DNA of 64,000 nt from Arthrobacter globiformis (lineage in GTDB: Bacteria; Actinomycetota; Actinomycetes; Actinomycetales; Micrococcaceae): positions 3,100,001 to 3,164,000 of the forward strand of contig NZ_JAUSYZ010000001.1 in NCBI RefSeq assembly GCF_030817195.1, in the 5' to 3' direction. Under the pieces are notes generated by a model that searched no databases, was not told where the DNA came from, and was given only the letters and a program-made list of their open reading frames with translations. The position numbers and the translations under genes were made by a program. Shown piece by piece: positions 1 through 8,152 of this stretch. The stretch's first letter is position 1, and each line of letters opens with the position of its first letter.

Positions 1-109
1 CGTCCGATCAGGCTCCTGGGCCTCCGGGCCGAAATGGCAATGCCTGACGATGCCCGAAAGGGACATACGCCGACGCGCGGTGGTTGGTGACGCCGTCGCT
101 CTTGTCCTT

Positions 110-122
110 TACCCGTCGGGTA
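110..122. promoter_or_regulatory. Short palindrome upstream of Gfo/Idh/MocA gene
   Basis: TACCCGTCGGGTA is a 5-bp inverted repeat around a 3-base centre, 24 bases before the start codon at 147. It could be an operator or overlap the promoter. A plausible -10 (TAGGTT) overlaps its right arm at 121-126. No regulator is identified in the window. Confidence 0.25.
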
Positions 123-146
123 GGTTTGTGAAAAAAGGAGAGGTCA

Positions 147-1139
147 ATGAGCGAGAAACTGCGTTGGGGCATCCTGGGCACCGCCCGCATCGTCCGCAAG
201 ACAATTCCGGCGCTGCAGGAAACGAAAAACGGTGAGGTCGTAGGCATCGCCTCCCGCACCGAGGAAAAGGCCAAGGAGTACGCCGACAAGCACGGCATCC
301 CACAGGCGTTTGGCTCTTATGAGGCGCTGCTCGCTTCCCCGGACATCGATGCTGTCTACATTCCGCTGCCGAACGCACTGCACCTCGAATGGATTCTGAA
401 ATCCTTGGACGCGGGCAAGCACGTCCTCTGCGAAAAGCCTTTGGCGATGAGCGCCGCCGAATGCGAGGAGATTGCACGCAAGGCCGACCAGACCGGGCTC
501 AAAGTCCTGGAAGGCTTCATGTACCGGTTTCACCCGCGTTTCGAGAAGCTGCAGGAGCTGCTCGCGGCTGATGCGGTGGGCAAACTGACATTTATCCACG
601 TCGGCCACTCCTTCGATGCGGGCGGGGACGACAACATCCGCTGGTATTCCGGGCTCGGCGGCGGCGCGCTTTTCGATACGGGGTGCTACTGCGTCAACGT
701 AAGCCGGATGGTCACGGCGCAGGAGCCGAGTGGAGTCGCCGCCTATGGCAACTACCGCGACGCCAGCGACGGAGGTCTAATTGACACCAGCATTGCGGGC
801 ATGTTGCGCTTTCCCGGCGCCGCAACCGTGCTTTTTGATACCGGAGTGAATCTCGAGCGCCGCAACTTTTTGGAAATCACGGGCACAGAAGGCCGGCTCT
901 ACCTCGACAATCCCTTTGGGCTCCTGGAAGAGGACTCGGTCCTGGAGGAGCATCACTTCGGGCAGGACACGATCTATCACGAGGTCAAGGGCGAGAACCA
1001 CTTCGTACGGATGGGCGAACACTTCGCAGGCAGCGTCCTAAACGGTACGCCGCTCCGCTACGATCTCACGGACGCGGCCAACAACGCGCGGGTGTTGGAA
1101 GCTCTCGACGGGGCGGCTCGGAACCAAGAGGGCGTCTGA
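147..1139 (+). CDS. Gfo/Idh/MocA family NAD(P)-dependent oxidoreductase
   Basis: A 330-aa protein of normal family length. The N-terminal Rossmann fold has GILGTARI at residues 8-15 and the family EKP motif (CEKP) at 95-98, whose lysine is normally catalytic. The C-terminal half is the alpha/beta domain that binds substrate in this family. These enzymes oxidise or reduce sugars, inositols and related polyols in the cytoplasm. The ATG has a strong AAAGGAGAGG Shine-Dalgarno. It is monocistronic here, with a convergent gene downstream. Family is clear; substrate cannot be read from sequence. Two more members of the family lie in the sugar operon at 40-47 kb. Confidence 0.93.
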   Translation: MSEKLRWGILGTARIVRKTIPALQETKNGEVVGIASRTEEKAKEYADKHGIPQAFGSYEALLASPDIDAVYIPLPNALHLEWILKSLDAGKHVLCEKPLAMSAAECEEIARKADQTGLKVLEGFMYRFHPRFEKLQELLAADAVGKLTFIHVGHSFDAGGDDNIRWYSGLGGGALFDTGCYCVNVSRMVTAQEPSGVAAYGNYRDASDGGLIDTSIAGMLRFPGAATVLFDTGVNLERRNFLEITGTEGRLYLDNPFGLLEEDSVLEEHHFGQDTIYHEVKGENHFVRMGEHFAGSVLNGTPLRYDLTDAANNARVLEALDGAARNQEGV

Positions 1140-1163
1140 ACCAAGAGCACATCCGGATCCCGG

Positions 1164-1502
1164 CTAGCTCTCCGGGTCGTACGCGAACTCGCGGAGCTCC
1201 TGTGCGCAACGGCAGGCCACCGCGATCTTTCTCGCCCACCCGACCGCGTCCTCGCGCGTCGGCAGCTCCAGCACGGTGAATCCACCGTTGAGTTCGGAGC
1301 CCGGATAGATCTCGGTGCTCACCGACCCGTCGGCGGAGACCAGCACGGGATCGACTTCCTCCTGGATCCCGCCGCCGAATACGTAGACGCCGGCAGCCTT
1401 CGCCTCCTCGATCACAGCGTGGGATTCGGCCGAGACGACCGGGAACTCCTCGTCGGTGAGCACCATTGCTTCGCTGGGGAAGGAGATGAGGTATTTGGTC
1501 AT
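1164..1502 (-). CDS. YCII-related (DGPF-type) small protein
   Basis: A 112-aa protein starting MTKYLISFPSEAM. The pattern of an N-terminal strand, a central helix (SHAVIEEAKAAGVYVFGGG) and a C-terminal GGFTVLELPTREDAVGWA segment matches the YCII/DGPF fold, a ferredoxin-like dimer often near ECF sigma factors in actinobacteria. Function is not established. Start chosen at 1502 because the upstream extension has no family resemblance and a GAGG sequence sits just before this ATG. Convergent with the oxidoreductase ending at 1139. Confidence 0.8.
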   Translation of the reverse strand: MTKYLISFPSEAMVLTDEEFPVVSAESHAVIEEAKAAGVYVFGGGIQEEVDPVLVSADGSVSTEIYPGSELNGGFTVLELPTREDAVGWARKIAVACRCAQELREFAYDPES

Positions 1503-1639
1503 GCCTCGATGGTGCCCCGCAAGCGCGCCGGATTGCAACGGTTGTGGATGTGCCTCAGTGCCCAATCGCTCCCGGGCTTGTGAAATCGAGTCCCGCCCGC
1601 CACTGGAGCTAATTGGTCCGCCTTGGTAGCTTTCAAGGC

Positions 1640-2077
1640 ATGGCCATCAAACTTGAGAACGTCGGGATCGCCGTTCGCGACCTGGAAGCAACAATCGCCT
1701 TTTTCACCGATCTCGGTCTCACAGTCGTGGGCCGTGACACGGTCAGCGGGGAGTGGACCGATACCGCCGTCGGACTTGATGGCAACCACGCCAAGATTGC
1801 GATGCTCCAGACCCCAGACGGTCAAGGCCAACTTGAGCTCTTCGAATACATCCACCCCAAAGCGATCGAGACGAACCCAACTCGTCCCAACGAGATCGGC
1901 ATGCACCGCGTCGCCTTCTCGGTCGACGACATCGATAAGGCCCTTGAGGTAGCTGCGAAGCACGGATGCCATCCGCTACGCGGCGTGGCGACGTACGAGG
2001 ACCTCTACAAACTCACGTACCTCCGAGGCCCCAGCGGAATCCTCGTGATGCTCGCCGAGAAACTGAACAAAGACTGA
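1640..2077 (+). CDS. VOC (glyoxalase/bleomycin resistance) family protein
   Basis: A 145-aa single-module vicinal-oxygen-chelate protein. Residues about 1-25 (KLENVGIAVRDLEATIAFF) form the first beta-alpha unit, and HRVAFSVDDIDKALEVAAKHG starts the second. The GPSGILVMLAEKL end is a typical VOC C-terminus with a metal-ligand position. Members are metal-dependent lyases, dioxygenases or resistance proteins; the reaction is unknown here. An upstream ATG-less extension exists, but residue alignment supports the ATG at 1640. Stands alone and converges on the C39-like lipoprotein gene. Confidence 0.85.
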   Translation: MAIKLENVGIAVRDLEATIAFFTDLGLTVVGRDTVSGEWTDTAVGLDGNHAKIAMLQTPDGQGQLELFEYIHPKAIETNPTRPNEIGMHRVAFSVDDIDKALEVAAKHGCHPLRGVATYEDLYKLTYLRGPSGILVMLAEKLNKD

Positions 2078-2080
2078 CAC

Positions 2081-2914
2081 TCAGGCCTTGGCGAGCGGCA
2101 ACACCAGCATGTAGCCGGTTGGCATATCACTGCTCCAGCGTCGCGGTTCGCGGACGACGAACTGCGTCGCCAACTGCTTGGGGGTGAGCAGGGCGTTGGG
2201 CGCTGGGGACGGTCCCCACCGCTCGTCGCCGTACGGGTAGAGCGGATCTTGGACGCGGACGCCGGTGACCGAGAACTCCGGGAACTGGTCGGGATTGCCT
2301 AGTGACGCGAAGCCGCTCATCACCCATACGTGGCGACCGCGCCACATGACCAGCCCGACCGGACGGCCAGTGTCAGCGATGGCGCGCGCCGCGGTCCGCA
2401 ACGCTTCCTCGTAGTCAGCGATGCTGACGACGGCGTAGGGTCCCATCCCGACCTTGGTCAGCACCTTCGCCCAACCCAAGGGGTTGGCACCGTTGAACGA
2501 GTTGGACGACCGCGCCCGGGCCATCTCCCACAGCTCGCCCTGCTGAACGCGATCGGTCCACGTGCCGGCAGCCGTTTTGTCGATGAGATTGTGCATAATC
2601 TGGATGCTCGCCGCCACACACCATTCAAAGGTGTACTGGGGAACGAAGTCCCCCTCCTGGTAGAGGTTGAGGGCGAACGCCCCGGGTACCGGGGTCGGCC
2701 TGGGAACCGATGTCGGGGTGGGGGACGGGGTCCGGGTGGGGGACGGGGTCCGGTGAGGAGCGGGGACGTCTTCGCGTGCGGCGGGCGGGGCCGACGAAGT
2801 CTGGATCGGTCGATCGGTGGCCACCTCATCGAGTCTGATAGCGGGCGCGCAGGCCGAGAGGAGGGTCGCTAGGGTGACGAACCAGGCCAGGATACGGAGC
2901 TGGGCACCGACCAT
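2081..2914 (-). CDS. Lipoprotein with C39-like (papain-fold) peptidase domain
   Basis: A 277-aa protein with a lipoprotein signal peptide. The hydrophobic stretch ends in lipobox LLSAC, with the lipidated Cys at residue 22. A Pro/Thr-rich linker (about residues 48-78, TPSPT repeats) follows. The mature domain has WCVAASIQ with candidate nucleophile Cys99, GRHVWVMSG with candidate His195, and VQDPLY with Asp223, which is the order of a papain-like triad in C39-like/AvrRpt2-like domains. It is expected on the outer face of the membrane, tethered through the linker. Substrate unknown. No transporter or precursor peptide lies next to it, so a bacteriocin-processing role is unlikely. Confidence 0.75.
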   Translation of the reverse strand: MVGAQLRILAWFVTLATLLSACAPAIRLDEVATDRPIQTSSAPPAAREDVPAPHRTPSPTRTPSPTPTSVPRPTPVPGAFALNLYQEGDFVPQYTFEWCVAASIQIMHNLIDKTAAGTWTDRVQQGELWEMARARSSNSFNGANPLGWAKVLTKVGMGPYAVVSIADYEEALRTAARAIADTGRPVGLVMWRGRHVWVMSGFASLGNPDQFPEFSVTGVRVQDPLYPYGDERWGPSPAPNALLTPKQLATQFVVREPRRWSSDMPTGYMLVLPLAKA

Positions 2915-3129
2915 GATCGACCCATTTTATCCCGTCGCGGTACAGAATGCGTCGCTCAGGGGATGGCTGGGGCTTTCCTTCAGACATTTCCTCAGGAAAT
3001 CGGAACTCTCATAGAGCCACACTCCGATTCAGCTTGAGCAGCGACCGCAGCGTTGATTCTTGTTGTTGGTTCTCGCGTGCGGGACCCTTGGTGGGTCAAG
3101 TCAGATCACGTTCTACAGGGAGACCAGCC

Positions 3130-4053
3130 GTGTCATCCACCCACACCAGCGGGGCGTTCCACGTCTCAGGGCAAGTGGCCGCAGCCGTTGCTGGAGGGCG
3201 CCCTGTCGTCGCTTTGGAATCGACCATTTTCACTCACGGCCTTCCCCGCCCGCGCAATCTCGAAGTTGCCTTGGAAGCCGAGGAACGCCTCCGCAGTCAG
3301 GGGGTCGTTCCTGCAACGATCGGTGTCTTCGCCGGTGTCCCGACGGTGGGGCTCAGCCGTGAGCAGATCGCCTCGCTCTCCAATGACGGGGGAGTGAAGA
3401 AGGTCAGCCTCCGCGATCTTCCCGTAGCCGCTGCTCTTCGGCTCCGCGGCGGCACCACCGTCGCAGCGACGGCGTTCCTGGCACACCGCGCCGGGATCAA
3501 AGTGTTCTCAACCGGTGGTTTGGGTGGAGTTCACCACGGTGCTGCAACATCCTTCGATGAATCTGCCGATATGACTACCTTGGCTACTACCCCGATCATC
3601 GTCGTCAGCGCCGGCGTGAAGTCCATCCTGGACGTCGCCGCCACCCTCGAACGGTTCGAAACGCTCAACATCCCGGTCATCGGCTACAGGACCACGAAGT
3701 ACCCTGGCTTCTACGTTTCCGACTCGGGGTTTGAAATCGAGTACGCGGTCAACACTCCCGATGAAGTTGCAGCAGTCTGCAGCGCACGCGATGACCTGCA
3801 CATCGCATCGGCCATCCTGTTGGCAAACCCGATCGCAGAGGACAAGCAGTTCCCTCCGGCCGAGCTTGACGACATTCTCTCCCGGGCGTGGGCGCAGGCA
3901 CAGAAGAACGGGATCACCGGCAAGGACACCACACCGTTCCTTTTGGACTTCATTCAGCGCGCTACGAACGGCCGCAGCGTGAATGTAAATGTCGATGTGT
4001 ACCGCAGTAACGTATCCCTCGGGGGCGAAGTCGCCATCGCGCTGACCCGCTAA
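3130..4053 (+). CDS. psuG: Pseudouridine-5'-phosphate glycosidase
   Basis: A 307-aa protein of family length. PsuG splits pseudouridine 5'-phosphate into uracil and ribose 5-phosphate. ALESTIFTHGLPRP at 28-41 carries the catalytic Glu (Glu30), and SAGVKSILDV carries the Schiff-base lysine (Lys164). STGGLGGVHHG and GKDTTPFLL are further family blocks. The GTG at 3130 is chosen because AGGGAGA precedes it and it matches the family N-terminus; the longer in-frame extension is low quality. The usual partner psuK (pseudouridine kinase) is not beside it. Confidence 0.93.
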   Translation: MSSTHTSGAFHVSGQVAAAVAGGRPVVALESTIFTHGLPRPRNLEVALEAEERLRSQGVVPATIGVFAGVPTVGLSREQIASLSNDGGVKKVSLRDLPVAAALRLRGGTTVAATAFLAHRAGIKVFSTGGLGGVHHGAATSFDESADMTTLATTPIIVVSAGVKSILDVAATLERFETLNIPVIGYRTTKYPGFYVSDSGFEIEYAVNTPDEVAAVCSARDDLHIASAILLANPIAEDKQFPPAELDDILSRAWAQAQKNGITGKDTTPFLLDFIQRATNGRSVNVNVDVYRSNVSLGGEVAIALTR

Positions 4054-4163
4054 ACCAGAGGAATGTCATGTTAGGTGTGGTCAGGATCTTGTTGAAGATG
4101 TGATCGTATGGCCTGAAGGTGCCGTCAGCCTTCGCTTGTGACGAGATTTTTAGGATGGCAGCA

Positions 4164-5069
4164 TCAATTTCCGAGGGTGTGGTTGGTGGCTGCTTCGTCG
4201 TTGGCTTTCAACTCGACGCTGTTTGTGGCGGCCCAATTCGCCAGCAGCTGCAGTCCGTCGTGGGAGGGGGAGCCTGGCTCCGCGGAGAACACGAGCATCT
4301 GGAGGGTTCGGTCGGAGGCCAGGTCCAGCCCGAGGTAGTTCAGGTCGAGGTCGCCAACGACGGGGTGGTGAATGCTTTTGATGCCGCTGCGGTGTTCGCG
4401 GACGTCGTGCGCTCCCCAGAGTTTTCGGAAAAAGTCGCTGCGGGTTGAGAGTTCGCCGACGAGGTCGCTGAGCTGGCGGTCGTAGGGGGAACGGCCCGCT
4501 TCGACCCGGAGGAGGGCGACGATCTGGCGGGTGTTGGATTCCCAGTCCCGGTAGAACGTCTGTGCCCTGGCATCAAGGAAGGCGAAGCGTGCGGCGTTCA
4601 CGGGCTGCCGGGAGTCCTCGAACATCTCTGAGAAGAGAGCCCGGCCAAGGCGGTTGGTGGCCACTGCGTCCAGCCGGCCGTTTTGCACGTACACCGGGAC
4701 GGTGGACATCGCGTCGATGGTCTGCTGCAGTGTCGGGTTGATCTGTGTTTTGCGTGCCGGGCGCCTGCGCCCCGGGTGGGCACCGGCGTTGGCTGAACGG
4801 ATGAGCTCGTAGAGATGCGAGTGCTCGGCCTCATCCAGTTGGAGCGCCCGGCTGACCCCATCAATGACGGCCTCCGACGCTCCCTTGGCATTGCCGCGTT
4901 CCAAGCGTTTGTAGTACTCCGAGCTCATGCCGGCCAGGAGCGCCACTTCTTCCCGCCGCAGGCCAGGGACGCGGCGCCGCCCGCCGAAGTCAGGCAGGCC
5001 CACTTGCTGCAGGGAAAGCTTGGCCCGCCTCGAGACGAGGAACTGGCTGAGATCGTCGTGGTTGTCCAT
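4164..5069 (-). CDS. XRE-type regulator with MmyB-like ligand domain
   Basis: A 301-aa protein. Residues about 10-75 form a helix-turn-helix of the XRE class (RREEVALLAGMSSEYYKRLERG). Residues about 105-275 form the MmyB-like PAS-related domain (QTIDAMSTVPVYVQNGRLDAVATNRLGRAL). Members typically control a divergently transcribed oxidoreductase gene. Here an aldo/keto reductase starts 217 bases away on the other strand, so it is the likely target. A 19-bp inverted repeat lies in the shared intergenic region. Confidence 0.92.
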   Translation of the reverse strand: MDNHDDLSQFLVSRRAKLSLQQVGLPDFGGRRRVPGLRREEVALLAGMSSEYYKRLERGNAKGASEAVIDGVSRALQLDEAEHSHLYELIRSANAGAHPGRRRPARKTQINPTLQQTIDAMSTVPVYVQNGRLDAVATNRLGRALFSEMFEDSRQPVNAARFAFLDARAQTFYRDWESNTRQIVALLRVEAGRSPYDRQLSDLVGELSTRSDFFRKLWGAHDVREHRSGIKSIHHPVVGDLDLNYLGLDLASDRTLQMLVFSAEPGSPSHDGLQLLANWAATNSVELKANDEAATNHTLGN

Positions 5070-5103
5070 GGTGTCGAAGGTACTCCACCTCGAGCCCGCT
5101 AGC

Positions 5104-5122
5104 GGGTCCCTGCCAGGGAACC
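5104..5122. promoter_or_regulatory. Candidate operator between MmyB regulator and aldo/keto reductase
   Basis: GGGTCCCTGCCAGGGAACC is an almost perfect inverted repeat (eight of nine arm positions pair). It lies 35 bases upstream of the regulator start and about 165 bases upstream of the reductase. Position and symmetry suggest autoregulation. Binding is inference. Confidence 0.4.
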
Positions 5123-5286
5123 TCTAGGTAGGGTCTCGTTAGCCCACGCGCTGACCGGTTGACTTGAATCATCAGCCGCCCCTGTGGGCCGGTTAGGACC
5201 TGGGAAGACATCATCGCAGATCCTCGATTGCTGAGCCTTGGGCCATGCCCAGTCCCAGGCTTGCAACCACACCGAAAGGAACCAAC

Positions 5287-6267
5287 ATGAAGAACGCGCG
5301 CCTCGGAGAGCTGGAAGTCTCCGCTATCGGACTCGGCGCCATGACCATGGCTGGCATCTACACCAGCGAGGGCGCACTGGATAACGCGGAGTCGATCCGC
5401 ACGATTCACCGTGCACTCGATCTCGGGGTCACCCACATCGATACAGCGGAGATCTACGGGCCTTTCCTGAGCGAAGAGATCGTCGGGCAGGCGGTCAAGG
5501 GGCGCCGCGACCAGGTCAAGATCGCCACAAAGTTCGGCCTGGTCTCACACTCCAACGGCGGCCCCGGCATGATCGACAGCAGCGCGGCGAACGTGAAGGC
5601 CGCCGTCGAGGGCTGCCTCAAGCGCCTCGGCACCGACCACATCGACCTGTACTACCAGCACCGGGTCGACCCGGACACCCCGATCGAGGAAACCGCAGGC
5701 GCCGTTGCTCAACTAATAGCCGAGGGCAAGGTGCTGCACTTCGGGCTCTCAGAAGCCTCCCCGGAGACCACCCGGCGGGCACACGCAGTACAGCCGGTCG
5801 CCGCCCTGCAGACCGAGTACTCTCTCTGGACCCGCGACGTGGAGGAGCAGATCCTGCCGCTGCTACGTGAACTCGGAATCGGCTTCGTCCCGTACTCACC
5901 GCTCGGACACGGGCTGCTGACCGGTCAAATCCGCTCGGTGGACGACTTCGCCGACGACGACTGGCGCAAGACCAACCCGCGGTTCACGGGCGAGAACTTC
6001 CGCCGAAACCTCGCGATCGTCGACGAAGTGAAGGCTATCGGCGCCGAAATCGGCGCGACCCCCGCACAGACAGCCCTCGCCTGGCTGCTGACCCGCGGGA
6101 ACGACATCGCCCCGATCCCCGGCACCCGTCGGGTCTCCCGTGTCGAGGAGAACACCGCTGCCGACGGCATCGAACTCACCGGCGACCAGCTGGAGCGGCT
6201 GAACACCCTGCGGCCTGCCGCAGGTGAACGCCACGACGAAGCCAACATGGCCTCGATCGACCGCTGA
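5287..6267 (+). CDS. Aldo/keto reductase
   Basis: A 326-aa NADPH-dependent TIM-barrel reductase. The catalytic tetrad is visible: Asp52 and Tyr57 in IDTAEIYGPF, Lys82 in IATKFGL, and His125 in YYQHRVDP. The C-terminal PIPGTRRVSRVEEN block is the usual NADPH-binding segment. It reduces aldehydes or ketones; the substrate is not identifiable. ATG at 5287 follows GAAAGGAACC. Divergent from the MmyB-type regulator, which probably controls it. Confidence 0.94.
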   Translation: MKNARLGELEVSAIGLGAMTMAGIYTSEGALDNAESIRTIHRALDLGVTHIDTAEIYGPFLSEEIVGQAVKGRRDQVKIATKFGLVSHSNGGPGMIDSSAANVKAAVEGCLKRLGTDHIDLYYQHRVDPDTPIEETAGAVAQLIAEGKVLHFGLSEASPETTRRAHAVQPVAALQTEYSLWTRDVEEQILPLLRELGIGFVPYSPLGHGLLTGQIRSVDDFADDDWRKTNPRFTGENFRRNLAIVDEVKAIGAEIGATPAQTALAWLLTRGNDIAPIPGTRRVSRVEENTAADGIELTGDQLERLNTLRPAAGERHDEANMASIDR

Positions 6268-6353
6268 TCCCTGGCCGGGGTGTCCCGCCAAACAATCCCG
6301 GTTCCAGTGGGCAACAAACAATGCTGGTTCAATAAGACGCCTCCAAAACCTGG

Positions 6354-6641
6354 ATGATTCCTTTGGAGCATGCATGCATGCTGACGCTGGTCGCCAGGGC
6401 AGCCAGGATTTTTAAGACCTTCACCCGCGGGGACCTCGAGGAGAGCCTCGACGCCGTGGTCAGCCTGCGCACAAGTTCAGAGATGGCCGGCGCAGTCCGG
6501 GTCGCGTCCTATTGCCGAGGCCTTGAGACGGCACTGAAACACGGCCAGAAAAACGATCTGGTAGCTGTACAAACAAAGCTGTGTTTGGCCGCTTTGGATC
6601 AAGAGCACGTCCACGATGCTGAGGATGCGAGGTGCCGATAA
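6354..6641 (+). pseudogene. Hpt-like domain fragment
   Basis: The translation from about residue 15 on (FTRGDLEESLDAVVSLRTSSEMAGAVRVAS) resembles the second half of small Hpt-like proteins of Arthrobacter. In those, the phosphotransfer His position is often replaced, as it is here (LRTSS). The N-terminal helix expected before it is missing and there is no convincing Shine-Dalgarno. I read it as a 5'-truncated remnant rather than a working phosphotransfer protein. A diverged short intact gene is the alternative. Confidence 0.4.
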
Positions 6642-6643
6642 AG

Positions 6644-6703
6644 GACCGACGACGGAGCCGACGGGCAGGGGGGACACCGGCCAGCAGTCCGCTGCCGGCC
6701 GGT
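6644..6703. repeat. Interspersed repeat, copy 1
   Basis: Begins with GACCGACGACGGAGC and ends with GGGGGACACC followed by a GC-rich segment able to fold (CCGGC...GCCGG). The same two blocks, with a different middle, recur at 9457-9523. Function unknown; a transcription terminator for the convergent genes around it is possible. Confidence 0.55.
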
Positions 6704-6717
6704 GCACCCTCAGTGTT

Positions 6718-7191
6718 TTACATGACGGCTTGCGGGGGAGGGGTTAGGGAGGTTGGCCCTGCTGTTGCAGCTTCGGGCGCTGGTGCAATTTCCGGCTCGG
6801 GGACCGAGCGCATGACCCGCCACGTCGCCACTCCACCGCCCACGGCCGCCAAAGCGGTCAGGATGAACCACCAGAGCATCCTGGTTGTCTTCTGCGGAGG
6901 CTGCGCTTGTGCTGGCGTCTCAGTCACTGGGATAAGTTTCGCTATCCGCTCGTGGAGCCGGGGGGTGGCTGTTTCTACCCTGCCGGCGAGTTCATCGGCG
7001 ATGGTCCGCAGGCTGTCCTGCAGGCGTGGTGACGCTGCCTCCAAGCCGGTGTCGATGCCTGTCAGGGCACGGCGAAGTGCAGCTTCAATGCCGGGGGTAG
7101 CCCATTCCCTGCCCTTGGCCAAGCGCGTGAGGAGGGCTTCCTGGAGATGGCGGGCCTGAGCCGCCCGGTCGATCTGGTCAGAGGTGCGCAC
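6718..7191 (-). CDS. Membrane-anchored hypothetical protein
   Basis: A 157-aa protein. About 100 residues of amphipathic, Arg/Glu-rich helices come first (RLAKGREWATPGIEAALRRAL, then two loosely repeated AASPRLQDSL / TATPRLHERI units). One transmembrane helix follows (about residues 106-124, WWFILTALAAVGGGVATW), then a Pro/Ala-rich tail. The internal repeat suggests a helical bundle facing the cytoplasm. This architecture is common in Arthrobacter stress-related clusters, but no function is known. Confidence 0.6.
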   Translation of the reverse strand: MRTSDQIDRAAQARHLQEALLTRLAKGREWATPGIEAALRRALTGIDTGLEAASPRLQDSLRTIADELAGRVETATPRLHERIAKLIPVTETPAQAQPPQKTTRMLWWFILTALAAVGGGVATWRVMRSVPEPEIAPAPEAATAGPTSLTPPPQAVM

Positions 7192-7586
7192 AAGAGACTC
7201 CTAGGTCGGGTAGGTGGAGCTAAAGCTTATGGCCTTGGCACTTGGCCTGAACACCCTTGAAATCCCATGGGCCTGTATGGCGAGAGAAAAGACACGCTCC
7301 TTTAGGACTGCTGCGGCGTACGGGCCCCTTACCGCAATGCATTCAACCGCCTCCACCGGGGCAGGAACTATTGGCCGTTCCGGCGCAATTCGCAGCGATA
7401 CAGCCTCTGGCGGGTGATACCAAGGTCAGCGCAGAGGCCGCTGACCCTAGGGTTAGGTTGGTCCATGGACGCCAGGTGGCGAGACGGAGTTTGGCGGAGG
7501 TCATTCTTGTAGGGACGCTCGCGGTTGCGGCCGTGGGCGCGAGCAGTAGCGAGGCCAGAGAGGGTCCATTCGGAGACCCAGAAGTC
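7192..7586. other. Intergenic stretch, no gene recognised
   Basis: About 395 bases between two leftward genes. Open frames here show no codon pattern, family motif or ribosome binding site that I can support. Confidence 0.5.
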
Positions 7587-7853
7587 CTAGGGCCGTGGAG
7601 TTGGGGCAGGGCCGAAAAAGCGCAGTTCAGATCCTGCTGAGGTGGCGTGGCGGGCTTTGTCCAAGATAAAGTCCCGGTCCTCCTGTGCCAGCAGTGACCC
7701 GCCATGCAGGTCTCGGTCCACGGGTTCGGCGATCTCCCTGCAAATGATGGCGGCTATAGTTCGCGGCAGGATTGCGGATCCTGGATTGTCGGTAAGCCAT
7801 TGCTGTGTGGAGGGGCTGAGCTTGTCCCAGTTCCCCCTGATATCCATCTCCAT
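7587..7853 (-). CDS. Small hypothetical protein
   Basis: An 88-aa protein (MEMDIRGNWDKLSPSTQQWL...). It is soluble and predicted helical, with a hydrophobic AAIICREIAEPVD core. The start has a good Shine-Dalgarno (GAAAGGAAA) seven bases upstream, which is the main evidence that it is real. I do not recognise the family. It reads in the same direction as the membrane-anchored gene at 6718. Confidence 0.55.
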   Translation of the reverse strand: MEMDIRGNWDKLSPSTQQWLTDNPGSAILPRTIAAIICREIAEPVDRDLHGGSLLAQEDRDFILDKARHATSAGSELRFFGPAPTPRP

Positions 7854-8113
7854 CGATGTTTCCTTTCAAGGCTGGGCGTGCCACATTGCCGGATAAGGGC
7901 GAGTGGATTCCGCCCAGCCTACGTCCCGAGAGCGGCCAGGGAAAGAGCGCCCGGCGGGTTGGATCAGACAAACTGGTCTTGCGTGAATCTTGCGGAGAAT
8001 TTGAGCGGCTTTTGAGGCATTGCAAGACTGCGTGACATCCTGCCGGAAAAAAGCGAGGGTGCTTACTAATTTGGATGCGTTAGATTGCCTCCACCAGCAG
8101 GCCTTAGGCGCCT

Positions 8114-8138
8114 GTGCCACGGCGAGCCGCCGTGGCAC
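8114..8138. promoter_or_regulatory. Perfect 11-bp hairpin upstream of DUF1206 gene
   Basis: GTGCCACGGCG pairs perfectly with CGCCGTGGCAC across a 3-base AGC loop. It ends 14 bases before the GTG at 8153. There is no T-tract, so it does not look like a terminator for readthrough from the left. It may be an operator or a 5'-UTR hairpin that affects initiation. The stretch 7854-8113 shows no gene. Confidence 0.5.
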
Positions 8139-8152
8139 GATAAGCGTGTGCG

